Below, piece after piece: positions 7,775-15,947 of a stretch of DNA of 49,500 bases. Position 1 is the first letter of the stretch. Each line of letters starts with the position of its first letter. Position numbers and translations under genes: made by a program. The stretch is from Planctomycetia bacterium (GTDB lineage Bacteria > Planctomycetota > Planctomycetia > Gemmatales > Gemmataceae), in the NCBI GenBank assembly GCA_005772955.1, contig SXID01000230.1, forward strand, positions 1 to 49,500, in the 5' to 3' direction. Below the pieces are notes generated by a model. It was given only the letters and a program-made list of their open reading frames with translations, searched no databases and was not told the DNA's origin.

Positions 7775-10189
7775 TTAGTCTGCGCCCCAGGACTTGCTGT
7801 AGAATGTCGCCTTGATGCTCAGCCCGGCAGGATTATCTTGAAAGAAATACACAAACCGGCGATCCTCGGCCGCATTACTGATCTTTGGCCGCAATTCCTC
7901 AGGATCCTTGAAAAAGAATGCAATCTTCTCGTCAAACTCCTGAAGCGTCGAATACGTCACCCCGAAACTCGGATCGTAATAAGTCCCACCGATATAAACC
8001 GTCACGTGGTTATTAAATAACGTCAGGGGATTCGTGTTATTTTGAGCGGGCGGCGCGCCAGTAACATTAACTTCAGCGCCAGTATTCACAGCCTCACCCC
8101 AGATGTAACGATCCGTCGTGTACGGGAATTTATACACCCCTGGCTTTTTATAAGTATTAAAGTAAGGGTAGTTTGCCGGGAATGGGTTGGGGTAGCCAGG
8201 CTGACCAGCGATTAGTTGACCCGGACAGTAGACGGCATCATTGAGGAGAAATCCACCCCCGGCACCGTCTGGAGTAAGCATCGCATACGGCTTGTCCGGC
8301 AAGGTGGCACCCATCCCTTTGAGCGTGTCAGCGAAGAATTTCGCCCAAGCTCCGCATTTCCCATCTCGAGTCATTAAAAAATCACCATAGCGATCAGAAG
8401 ATGTGAGCCAATTCTTGTAGTAGTACAGTGGCTGCCCGCTCTTGGTTTGGACGTCGCGGCCGGAAAAGACGCCTCCGAAGATACAGGCCGCTAACTGGAC
8501 TTCTTCACTCAACCCAGCCGCGGCATGTGCCGCGGCAGAGATGACCGTATCGAATAGATTATCCGTGGTCGGCGTGGCGAAAGTTAAATACAAGGAATTG
8601 TCACTGTTACCCGCCGACTGCCAGCCGTTCTGTCCGTTCGGATCGAGGGTGAACTCCCAGGTGATTTGGTAATTGTCGTAGGCCTGAATGCTGTTTCCGA
8701 ATGGCTGGTTCGCTTGGAGTTGGTTGACGGATACAGTCCCGTTAGCCGAAACGAAGCCGAGCGTCGCGGGTAGCGTGTTCCCGTCTTGGGTCGAGCCGCG
8801 AATCCACACAGGACCCGAGACATCGTCTGCCAGGCGGAAAACGGCCGACACCTTGAGATACTCATTCCGGGTGAAACTCGTTGGGTACGCCCGCTCGCCC
8901 GAACCATCGTGGTCCGCATCGAAGTACTGCGGGCCGGAGTACAGAACCGAATTCCCGTCTTCCCCTGGGTCACCGACGATGGCTGGGTGGCTCGTGTCGA
9001 AAGTCATAGACTCAAGCCGAACGCTTGCGGCGACCGGAAGCGCGCTCGGCAATGAGGCTGGCCGAATCTCGTTATCGAAGATCTGAACGCTGGCGGCGTT
9101 CGACGTGCCAACGACGTAAGCGGCAACTGGCTGTAGTGTGAGCGCCACCACCTCATTAGGATCGACAGCTGTGTCGTCCACTGGCGTAATCACGACCTCC
9201 ACTTCCGATTCGCCAGCCGCGAACTCGACCGATCCAGTCAGTTCCTTGTAGTCGTCGTCCGCTGTCGCGCTGCCACTGATCGTGTAGTTCACTGTCAACG
9301 AATCGGTCAGGTCGCCCGTGCGCCGGAACAGGAACCGGCCCTCGCGCTCGCCGTCCTCCCACGCGTCCGTGATCTTCTCGACCGTGACCAGCGGGATCGC
9401 GTCTTCAATCGTGAGCGTTGCTGAGTAAACGAGGTCGCGCTCGTAGCCCGTCCCGGTCTGGAGCGTGACGACGATTGTTTCGTTCGGGTCGTAGACGCTA
9501 TCGGTGAGCGCTTCCACATCCAGGAACGTGTCGGCCTCGCCCACCGGGAACGTCACCGTCGTGCCGAGGGACGTGAAGTCCGTTCCCGAGGTCGCCGTGC
9601 CGCTGACCGCGATGGTAACCGTTAACTCAGAGCGCAAATCGCCCAGTCGAGTGAACGCAATGCGCCCATCCGAGACACCTTCCAGAGCGTTCGCGTCAGT
9701 TTGGAGTCCCACCAGCGGCGTTTCGGTATCCGCGATGGTGACAAGGGCAGTGTCGGATTCGCCGACGTCGTAGTTGTTCGGGGAGTACATGGGGAGCGTG
9801 ATTGTCACCGTCTCGGTTGGTTCGGCGATGCTGTCGTCGATTGGCACGATCGCCACGTCCACGGTTGCCTCACCAGCGGGGAAGGTCACCTCCCGGGCGA
9901 GGGCGGTGTAGTCGCTGCCCTCGGTCGCGGTGCCGCTGACATCGAAGTAAACCGTCAGCGGACCGGTCAGGTCTCCGGTGCGTGTGAACCGAGACAGGCC
10001 GCTCGATACCCCTTCCACCGCGTTCTCGATGCCCGTGACCTCAGCGATGGTCACCACCGGCGTCGGCACCGTGCGGTCCTCCAACAGCGTCAGGTTCAGC
10101 CGCGTCCGGTTGGGCACTGCCTTCAGCGTACTCTTCTTCGTGAACCGTTGGAACAAACGCGCGGCCAGATTGCGGATGTTGAGCGACAT
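7775..10189 (-). CDS. Calx-beta repeat surface protein with C-terminal transglutaminase-like domain
   Basis: An 804-residue protein. The N-terminus (residues 1-43) carries LNLTLLEDRTVP, the motif common near the start of planctomycete extracellular proteins. Three Calx-beta repeats follow, at about 44-152, 153-262 and 263-372, each with the pattern GTATxGxDYxxL, VTFPAGE and DPNETVxxTL; in exported proteins these fold as calcium-binding beta-sandwiches. Residues 380-560 look like another beta-rich region. The C-terminal 200 residues hold a possible transglutaminase/papain-like triad: C612 in GKCGAWAKFF, H728 in NNHVTVYIGG and D739 in YYDPSFG. An AGGA-type site precedes ATG 10189. The C-terminal coding half (about 7790-8560) is visibly richer in A+T than its surroundings, suggesting a separately acquired module. 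Protease versus crosslinking activity cannot be decided from sequence. Confidence 0.8.
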   Translation of the reverse strand: MSLNIRNLAARLFQRFTKKSTLKAVPNRTRLNLTLLEDRTVPTPVVTIAEVTGIENAVEGVSSGLSRFTRTGDLTGPLTVYFDVSGTATEGSDYTALAREVTFPAGEATVDVAIVPIDDSIAEPTETVTITLPMYSPNNYDVGESDTALVTIADTETPLVGLQTDANALEGVSDGRIAFTRLGDLRSELTVTIAVSGTATSGTDFTSLGTTVTFPVGEADTFLDVEALTDSVYDPNETIVVTLQTGTGYERDLVYSATLTIEDAIPLVTVEKITDAWEDGEREGRFLFRRTGDLTDSLTVNYTISGSATADDDYKELTGSVEFAAGESEVEVVITPVDDTAVDPNEVVALTLQPVAAYVVGTSNAASVQIFDNEIRPASLPSALPVAASVRLESMTFDTSHPAIVGDPGEDGNSVLYSGPQYFDADHDGSGERAYPTSFTRNEYLKVSAVFRLADDVSGPVWIRGSTQDGNTLPATLGFVSANGTVSVNQLQANQPFGNSIQAYDNYQITWEFTLDPNGQNGWQSAGNSDNSLYLTFATPTTDNLFDTVISAAAHAAAGLSEEVQLAACIFGGVFSGRDVQTKSGQPLYYYKNWLTSSDRYGDFLMTRDGKCGAWAKFFADTLKGMGATLPDKPYAMLTPDGAGGGFLLNDAVYCPGQLIAGQPGYPNPFPANYPYFNTYKKPGVYKFPYTTDRYIWGEAVNTGAEVNVTGAPPAQNNTNPLTLFNNHVTVYIGGTYYDPSFGVTYSTLQEFDEKIAFFFKDPEELRPKISNAAEDRRFVYFFQDNPAGLSIKATFYSKSWGAD

Positions 10190-10397
10190 GGGCGGGGCGT
10201 CCTTCCGAGGTGATGAGCGGCTTCAACCCTCACCACCGTGGCAGCCCCCCGTCGCGCCAAGCCCATTCCGCATATTCCGCCAGAAATTTCAGACGGGCTA
10301 TTTCCGCGATTCATCGACGGGTGGTCCGCGACAAGCCCGCCGAACGCACGTGGGCGACCGGTCGCAAGTTCGTGCCGCTGAACTGACTGGCTGCCGG
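10190..10397. other. Intergenic stretch with mqnE 3'-end duplicate
   Basis: About 208 bases without a gene. The part nearest the Calx-beta start (10190-10320) presumably holds its promoter; no boxes are called. Bases 10321-10373 duplicate the mqnE 3' end, and the copied frame continues to its own TGA at 10384-10386 (VVRDKPAERTWATGRKFVPLN). Confidence 0.6.
10321..10373 (+). repeat. Direct repeat, copy 2 (orphan mqnE 3' end)
   Basis: Near-identical to 6550-6602 (about 49 of 53 bases). It keeps the mqnE reading frame and a stop but has no upstream coding sequence, so it is a remnant. It marks the far edge of the 3.7-kb bracketed segment. Confidence 0.85.
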
Positions 10398-12692
10398 TTA
10401 CTTGGGATACTCCAGCTTCTTCTTCAGGAAGTCGAACGTTTCCTTCGCGTTGATCTGGTGTCCGCCGACGAACCACTCGATCGTTGTCCGATCGGGAATC
10501 TTCAGTCGGTTCGCGTAGAGGTAGCGTACCTTCGCGAACTCGTACGCGACCATCTCATCGATACCGACGCCGTCGTCGTGACCGCGTTCCACCATGAACG
10601 GGCGCGGGGCGATCAGGTACGCCATCTCCGCGTAGTTGAACGTGTTGCCCAGATCGAACTCGTACATCTCGTATTCGCCGGTCCACATATAGCTGCGATC
10701 CAGATCGACGGATACGTTCTTGCCGATCCACTCGTTGAAGTCGCCGGCGCAGATGGAGAGGCAGTAGCGTTTCTCGACCGCGGGCACGCGCATCGCGGTC
10801 TTCCCGCCGTAGGAGAGGCCGTAGAACGCGATCTTCTTGGAGTCCACGTTTGGCAGCGTTTCGAGCCAGTCGATGGTGCGTTCGTGCTGTCGGATGATGA
10901 AGCTGAACAGCGAGAGCTTGAGCGGGTTGGCTTTGCGCTGCAACTGGCGGAACACGTTCTTGCCGTAGTACGGGTTCTGCGGTGCGTACACGATGTAGCC
11001 GAGTTCAACGAGCCGCCGTGAGAAGTGGTTGTACACCGGGCGTTTCTCGACTTCGATCGTGTCGCGCGGTGTTCCTTCGAGACCGTGCTGGCACACGACC
11101 ACCGGCCGTTTCTCGCCCGGCTTCAGGTCTTTCGGAAGTAACAGAATGCCGTACGCGAACACATCGTCGTAGACGTCGAGTGTCACTTCGTATCCGGTCC
11201 AGGTCTTCTCGTCGTAGATCTGTCGCGTTCGCGGGTTGAGCGGTCCCTTCGGGTCCGGCAGTTTGCCGATCACTTCCGTGTGGAAGTAGTCGCGGTACGC
11301 GTCGCACGACTTCTCCCACGCTTCCGGCGACTTGGCATCTGCTTTCGCCCAGTACGTTTTGCGCGTGGCGTCGGAGTCGCGCCACAGCTTCTGAACGTGC
11401 GCGACAAGTTGGTCGAACTGCCGCTTGTGGCGCGCCGCGGAGTCGAAGTTCTTCCGCTTGTCAACGACCGCGTTCATCAGCGTGTCCGGCGCGGCGAAGC
11501 CGTCGGCTTCGAGCGTGTGGAGTAGGTCGCGGAAGCCGTAAGCGTTGTCGAGCGTGTTGACGTTGCCGCGGACGGGGCCGACCCAGAGTAGGCGGGCGAG
11601 GTACCGCTTGTACTCGGCCGCCGCCTCGTCCGGCCCCGGCTTGATGCCGCCGGGGGCCGCCTGTTTGCTCACCTTCGTGTTCGGGCCGTCCCACTCCGGC
11701 CACGCACTCTCGGTTCCCTTTTTCTCCTTCGCGTTCGGCCGTGGGTAGATTGTGACGCGCGCGAGCACGTCGTCCTGCCCGGCGACCATCGACGCGACCT
11801 CCGCGTCGCCGAACTCGCGGACGTTGTTCCACAGGTTGCGGTCGAGCGGCTCGCTGTGGCTGCTCTCGCGCGGGCCGAACGCGCACGCGACGTGCAGCGC
11901 GTTGATCCGCGAATCGGCTGCCGCGGCGTAAAGAGCAACGCGTCCGCCTTCGCCGACGCCGATCACGCCGATGGGCAACTTCTTGTCTTGCGCGTGGAAC
12001 CAATCGACGGCCGCGAGTACCTTCTGCACCTCGTAGCCGACGAGCGTGCGGCCCATCTGATAGGCCATGCGGTGAACGAATTCGCGGTGCGGAAGGTTCG
12101 TTCCGCGTTTCAGTTTCTCGCTGCCGGAAAGGTTGTCATTGCGGTCGATGAGTACCGGCACTACGACGCGGCAGCCGTGCTCCGCGAGCCGCTGCGCGAA
12201 TGCGAACTTCTCGTCCTTCGTCAGCCCGGCGATTTGTTCCGGCGTCCAGAGCGCGTCGGGAATCGCGACGACGTTCGCCTTTACCTTCCCCTTCGGTTCG
12301 AGCAGCAGTCCCTCGCCATCCACGCCGGGCAGCACGCTCCATCGCACCGCGTACACGGTAAACGCGTCACACTCCGCGACGACCGCCGGTTCGCCCGGCC
12401 CGCTGACGTACTCCATGCGCGGCGCGAGGCGAGCATCCACGACGCCGAGCATCTTCTTGAGGGCGTCGCGGTGTTTCGCGGCGTCGAGTTTCTTCCACTC
12501 CGCGTCGCGGTTCTTCGCGGACGCGGCGAGTTCGCGGTCGAGGTATTTGTGCATCCCCTCCACTTGCTTCGTGGAGAGGTTGCCCTCGATGGTCAGCGCC
12601 TTGGTGTTCGGTAGCGGCTCCGCGGCATTATTCACCGCAGCGAACGCGGAGAACGCGGAGACAAGACACGATAGTTTGAACAGGCTTCTCAT
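10398..12692 (-). CDS. Secreted tandem alpha/beta-hydrolase (acetyl xylan esterase/dienelactone hydrolase-like)
   Basis: A 764-residue exported protein with a signal peptide (MRSLFKLSCLVSAFSAFAAV). It has two alpha/beta-hydrolase-like halves. The second half (about 500-764) has a normal nucleophile elbow, GLSYGG with S627, an acid candidate in RGHDDGVG (D706/D707) and H745 in VGGHQIN. The first half (about 100-300) has the aligned elbow GVGEGG, where glycine 247 replaces the serine, so it is probably non-catalytic. The likely role is hydrolysis of ester-linked carbohydrate or similar substrates in the periplasm. The start codon sits between the arms of an inverted repeat (12631-12728), which also codes for part of the signal peptide. 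DUF1501 lies 47 bases upstream on the same strand. Substrate unknown. Confidence 0.82.
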   Translation of the reverse strand: MRSLFKLSCLVSAFSAFAAVNNAAEPLPNTKALTIEGNLSTKQVEGMHKYLDRELAASAKNRDAEWKKLDAAKHRDALKKMLGVVDARLAPRMEYVSGPGEPAVVAECDAFTVYAVRWSVLPGVDGEGLLLEPKGKVKANVVAIPDALWTPEQIAGLTKDEKFAFAQRLAEHGCRVVVPVLIDRNDNLSGSEKLKRGTNLPHREFVHRMAYQMGRTLVGYEVQKVLAAVDWFHAQDKKLPIGVIGVGEGGRVALYAAAADSRINALHVACAFGPRESSHSEPLDRNLWNNVREFGDAEVASMVAGQDDVLARVTIYPRPNAKEKKGTESAWPEWDGPNTKVSKQAAPGGIKPGPDEAAAEYKRYLARLLWVGPVRGNVNTLDNAYGFRDLLHTLEADGFAAPDTLMNAVVDKRKNFDSAARHKRQFDQLVAHVQKLWRDSDATRKTYWAKADAKSPEAWEKSCDAYRDYFHTEVIGKLPDPKGPLNPRTRQIYDEKTWTGYEVTLDVYDDVFAYGILLLPKDLKPGEKRPVVVCQHGLEGTPRDTIEVEKRPVYNHFSRRLVELGYIVYAPQNPYYGKNVFRQLQRKANPLKLSLFSFIIRQHERTIDWLETLPNVDSKKIAFYGLSYGGKTAMRVPAVEKRYCLSICAGDFNEWIGKNVSVDLDRSYMWTGEYEMYEFDLGNTFNYAEMAYLIAPRPFMVERGHDDGVGIDEMVAYEFAKVRYLYANRLKIPDRTTIEWFVGGHQINAKETFDFLKKKLEYPK

Positions 12693-12728
12693 GTCTTCCT
12701 CTGCGTCCTTTGCGTTCTCTGCGGTGAA
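12631..12728. repeat. Inverted repeat (TTCACCGCAG family) around a start codon
   Basis: The left arm, about 12631-12665 (TTCACCGCAGCGAACGCGGA...), is complementary with some mismatches to the right arm, about 12694-12728 (...GCGTTCTCTGCGGTGAA). The hydrolase ATG (12690-12692) lies at the edge of the loop. The left arm is coding and supplies VSAFSAFAAVN of the signal peptide; the right arm covers most of the gap to the DUF1501 stop at 12740. The element resembles repeats found in multiple copies in planctomycete genomes (recollection, not searched). Confidence 0.7.
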
Positions 12729-12739
12729 ATCTCTTCAAC

Positions 12740-13825
12740 TCAGAACAGTTCCGCAACTGGCGTGCCAGGATACACCGCGACCGGCGTTCCCTCTGGCCCC
12801 GGAATGGTCGCGTTAGGTGAAACGCCGAGCGCGTGGAAGATGCTGCTAACCAGGTCCTGCGGCGTGACCGGCCGGTCACTCGGTTCGCTCCCGGTGGCGT
12901 CGGAACGGCCGATCACGCGACCGCCCTTCACCCCTCCACCCGCGATGAGCGTCGTCCAGCACCCGGCCCAGTGATCGCGCCCCCCGTTGGAGTTCAGCTT
13001 CGGTGTGCGTCCGAACTCGCCCGTTGCGACCACGAGCGTCGATTCGAGCAAGCCGCGTTCTTCAAGGTCGGTGAGAAGCTGTGCGAACGCGGTGTCGAAG
13101 CTCGGCGCGACGGTGTCGCGAACGTCGTTGAGCGTGGTGCGGAGCGACCCGCCGTCCGCGTGGCAGTCCCACGACGGAGAATCGAACACGGTGGAGAACT
13201 GGTTGATGGTGATGAACACACATCCAAAACTCTCCCACCCAACCGCCGTGGAAAGCATTTCCCCGATGCCCGCTTTGGAATCGATAACCCCGCCGATGCC
13301 TTCTGGACGGTTCAGCCAACCGACTCCCTGGCCGTGCGAGACGGATATGCCGGTGTTAATTGAGACGGCCTTCGCAAGAAAGGCTGGTGCGCGACCCGTC
13401 AAGTGCGACACTACCGCGCCAACGCTCGGCCATTCGGGGCCGTCGCGGAAGAGACGCCCAGTGTTCAGCAGTTGGAATCCGCACTCGTGAACTGGCGGGG
13501 CGTCGTGGTGCATCGTGCGAATCAGAGCGAACTTTTCACTCATCCGCGCGAGCTTCGGGAACAGTTCGCTGAGGTGGACGCCGGGCGTTGCCGTTTGAAT
13601 GGGCTTGAACGGCCCACGCACATCGGAAGGTGCGTTCGGCTTCGGGTCGAAGGTGTCGAGGTGAGCCGGCCCGCCCACCATATTGATGAAGATGCAACTC
13701 TTCGCGCTGCCCAGCGCGAGCGGCGATTTCGTGCTGCCGCTCGCAACGCCAGTAAGCGCGAGGCCCGCGGCACCGGCGGCCGTGACGCGGAGGAAGTCGC
13801 GGCGTGTTGGGTGTGCTTCAGACAT
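12740..13825 (-). CDS. DUF1501 protein with Tat signal (sulfatase-like fold)
   Basis: A 361-residue protein. The N-terminus, TRRDFLRVTAAGAAGLALTG, carries a twin-arginine signal, so it should be exported folded. Family landmarks are INMVGGPAHLDTFDPKP near the mature start, a HHDAPPVHECG segment, VVATGEFGRTPKLNSNGGRDHW and the final segment TPQDLVSSIFHALGV. DUF1501 proteins are abundant in planctomycetes, are distantly related to the alkaline phosphatase/sulfatase superfamily and usually sit beside DUF1549/DUF1553 genes with cytochrome-like domains. That partner is missing here; the downstream neighbour on the same strand is the tandem hydrolase. ATG 13825 is chosen because it puts the Tat motif at the normal position; a 30-residue upstream extension does not resemble the family. 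The biochemical role of the family is not established. Confidence 0.87.
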   Translation of the reverse strand: MSEAHPTRRDFLRVTAAGAAGLALTGVASGSTKSPLALGSAKSCIFINMVGGPAHLDTFDPKPNAPSDVRGPFKPIQTATPGVHLSELFPKLARMSEKFALIRTMHHDAPPVHECGFQLLNTGRLFRDGPEWPSVGAVVSHLTGRAPAFLAKAVSINTGISVSHGQGVGWLNRPEGIGGVIDSKAGIGEMLSTAVGWESFGCVFITINQFSTVFDSPSWDCHADGGSLRTTLNDVRDTVAPSFDTAFAQLLTDLEERGLLESTLVVATGEFGRTPKLNSNGGRDHWAGCWTTLIAGGGVKGGRVIGRSDATGSEPSDRPVTPQDLVSSIFHALGVSPNATIPGPEGTPVAVYPGTPVAELF

Positions 13826-14141
13826 AGTGCGGCCCGGTAAGGGATGAAGCGGCGAAGTCGCCTCATCGTACCGAACTGCCACGCGGATGCAACGAGTTGC
13901 TTGCAGGATCGTCACCTACCGGCCTTGCGGCCGGGGCTCGCCAATCCGTCGGCGGCGGTACGAGCCGCGGCTTCCCAACTATGGCGCTCGATCACCCAAC
14001 ACCGCAACGATTCGCCAGCCTCAGTGCGCTTGGCGGTGTCATGCCCACGCGACCGCGGCCAGGAGAGAGTCTTTGACGAACCGAAGGCTCCTGCGATGTA
14101 GTTCCGTGAGAGCGCACCGTCGAAAGGGTCTGTGGGAAACG
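13826..14141. other. Intergenic region, no gene recognised
   Basis: About 316 bases between DUF1501 and the hairpin that follows the secretion operon. Short ORFs exist on both strands but none has family character. The half nearest DUF1501 should contain its promoter. Segments such as CGGCCTTGCGGCCG form small palindromes. Confidence 0.4.
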
Positions 14142-14188
14142 CGTCGATCCCCCTCCCACAACGTGAAGTCGCGAGAGGGGGATCGACG
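14142..14188 (-). terminator. Terminator hairpin of the secretion operon
   Basis: Perfect 14-base arms (14142-14155, CGTCGATCCCCCTC, and 14175-14188) flank a 19-base loop. It begins 22 bases beyond the stop of the GspM/PilO-like gene (14210), the last gene of the minus-strand secretion cluster. Confidence 0.65.
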
Positions 14189-14209
14189 TGCCAACCAAAC
14201 ACCTACTCT

Positions 14210-15877
14210 TTACTTGCCAGCCACCTCGAACATCGGACCGGTGTCCGCGGACTGCTTGAGAACTTTCGTCGCCTCGGAGTCGGTGAGTTCCTTGATCGTC
14301 GCGAGCGACTGGCCGACCGTCCAGCGGTAGACCTTGCCCGGAGCGAGCGTCACACCGTTGGTCATGTTCCCGGCGATGGCCGCGAGCGGCGCCGCCGGTC
14401 CCTGCTTGGGCGGTCCGCCACCCTTCGGCGGCCACCCGAAGCCCTTCGGCGGTGCCGCCGGCTTCGCTGCGGCAGGCTTCTGGTCCTGAAGGATCAACCC
14501 GTCGCCGTCCACCCCGACCACCTTGAACGTGCGCCTGGTCGCGCTGTTGTCGTCGGAGATCGCGAGTACCCCGTTGGGGTCCGGGTCGCTCTCTTCCTTC
14601 TTCTTGTCCTTGATGTAGTAGAACTTGCTGACGGTCACCTTCTTGCCGGTCACCTCGATCTCGTATCGCTGGCGGTTCGCGGCGTCGCGGATCGCGGCCG
14701 ACGCGGTGCCGTCGGACCGGAACGTGACCATCGTCAGGATAATGGCCGTGTCGACATCGGGCTTCACCGGTGGCGGCTTCTCCACGATCTCCGGCGGTGG
14801 CGGCTTCGGGCCGACGAACACCGTGAAGGAGGTCTTCTCGGTCTTGCCTTCCACCGAGGTCGCGATGACGGAGACAGTCGCACTGCCCTCACTTGCGGAG
14901 GTCTTCGGGATCTCGATGGCGAGCGTCTTGGGATCGACCTTCAGCGCGCCCGGTGCGAACGGCCCGCCCGGCGCGCCTTCGATCTGAACGACGACCTTCG
15001 CGCCCACCGAACCCTCACCGCTGACCGCGATCTTCACCGTCGTCGGCTTTTCGTCCTGAACGACCTTCACGTCCTTCGGCTGATGTAGTTTGAACGACGG
15101 CGGTTGCGGGAGCGGGCCGTTGAACGGATCTTTCAGCACGATCAGGCTGTAGTCGCGCGGCTTGGTCGAGAGGATCGGAACCAGCACCGGTGGGGTGACG
15201 CCGCGCCCGTACTCCTTGCTGTGGGCCATGCTCTGGTGCAGCATGCCACCGCCGATCGCGGCGAACGCAGTCGGCACCGGAAGCAACGTGCGGCGGTTCT
15301 CGGCCCCATCCACGATGACGGCTTCCGTGGTGAACGTCACCGTGAGGTCGTTCCGCTTCGCCGGGCCTTTCGCGCTGTCCTCGTCCTTCTTGATGCTGAA
15401 ATGCGTGATCTGGTGTAGCACGCCGAGTTCGTAGTACCCCTTGAGGAAGTCCTTGACGATCCACATGTCGGCCTTCTTGACCGTCACTTCGTACGCGATG
15501 CGGGTGTAGATCGGCTTGTTCTTGCTCAGTTCCGGCACGTAGCGCACGGAGTTGTCCACCACTCGCTGGTTGATGGTGTAGCCCTTCGGGGCGCCGGCCG
15601 CGTCGAGCAGACGCCCGAGCGCGACCTGGTACTCGCCCCTGGCGAGGTCCGCGTCGGCCGGGAGGCTGCGGGCGCGGGCGATGGCCAACTTCTTCGCGTT
15701 GGCGAATTGCGCCCGCTCTTCCTTCTCCAAATCATCGATCTCGTTCCGCAGCGCTAGTTCGGCGGCGCGGTTCTTCTGGACCGGCACCAGAACCAACAGG
15801 TAGCCGCCGACCGCGCCGACGGTCAGTGTCATGATGCCGATCAGGAGGAGTGCGAGCGTTTGGTCGCGGGAGGTCAT
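14210..15877 (-). CDS. GspM/PilO-like inner-membrane assembly protein
   Basis: A 555-residue bitopic protein. Residues 8-31 form the single membrane helix (TLALLLIGIMTLTVGAVGGYLL). A short coiled coil follows (NRAAELALRNEIDDLEKEER), then a periplasmic alpha/beta region with the layout of PilO/GspM. The C-terminal half is unusually long and Pro/Lys-rich (PAAAKPAAPPKGFGWPPKGG) with Ig-like beta segments (VSVIATSVEGKTEKTSFTVF). PilO and GspM position the inner-membrane platform of type IV pili and type II secretion systems. The gene is the last of the operon, 70 bases after the PilM/PilN fusion. Similarity is by architecture and position rather than strong motifs. Confidence 0.65.
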   Translation of the reverse strand: MTSRDQTLALLLIGIMTLTVGAVGGYLLVLVPVQKNRAAELALRNEIDDLEKEERAQFANAKKLAIARARSLPADADLARGEYQVALGRLLDAAGAPKGYTINQRVVDNSVRYVPELSKNKPIYTRIAYEVTVKKADMWIVKDFLKGYYELGVLHQITHFSIKKDEDSAKGPAKRNDLTVTFTTEAVIVDGAENRRTLLPVPTAFAAIGGGMLHQSMAHSKEYGRGVTPPVLVPILSTKPRDYSLIVLKDPFNGPLPQPPSFKLHQPKDVKVVQDEKPTTVKIAVSGEGSVGAKVVVQIEGAPGGPFAPGALKVDPKTLAIEIPKTSASEGSATVSVIATSVEGKTEKTSFTVFVGPKPPPPEIVEKPPPVKPDVDTAIILTMVTFRSDGTASAAIRDAANRQRYEIEVTGKKVTVSKFYYIKDKKKEESDPDPNGVLAISDDNSATRRTFKVVGVDGDGLILQDQKPAAAKPAAPPKGFGWPPKGGGPPKQGPAAPLAAIAGNMTNGVTLAPGKVYRWTVGQSLATIKELTDSEATKVLKQSADTGPMFEVAGK

Positions 15878-15947
15878 GGGTATCAGCCCTGGTCGCGGTG
15901 AGTCGGTAGTTGATTGGACGCCGGGAGCGGTGGGTTCACCACCCGCA

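Noticed and set aside
6603-10320. Integrative element with integrase
   Set aside because: No integrase, recombinase or transposase frame was found in the bracketed segment, so it is reported only as a possible relic or cargo.
13826-14141. Small ORFs in this gap considered as genes
   Set aside because: No ribosome-binding sites, no family features, and composition like the reverse frames.
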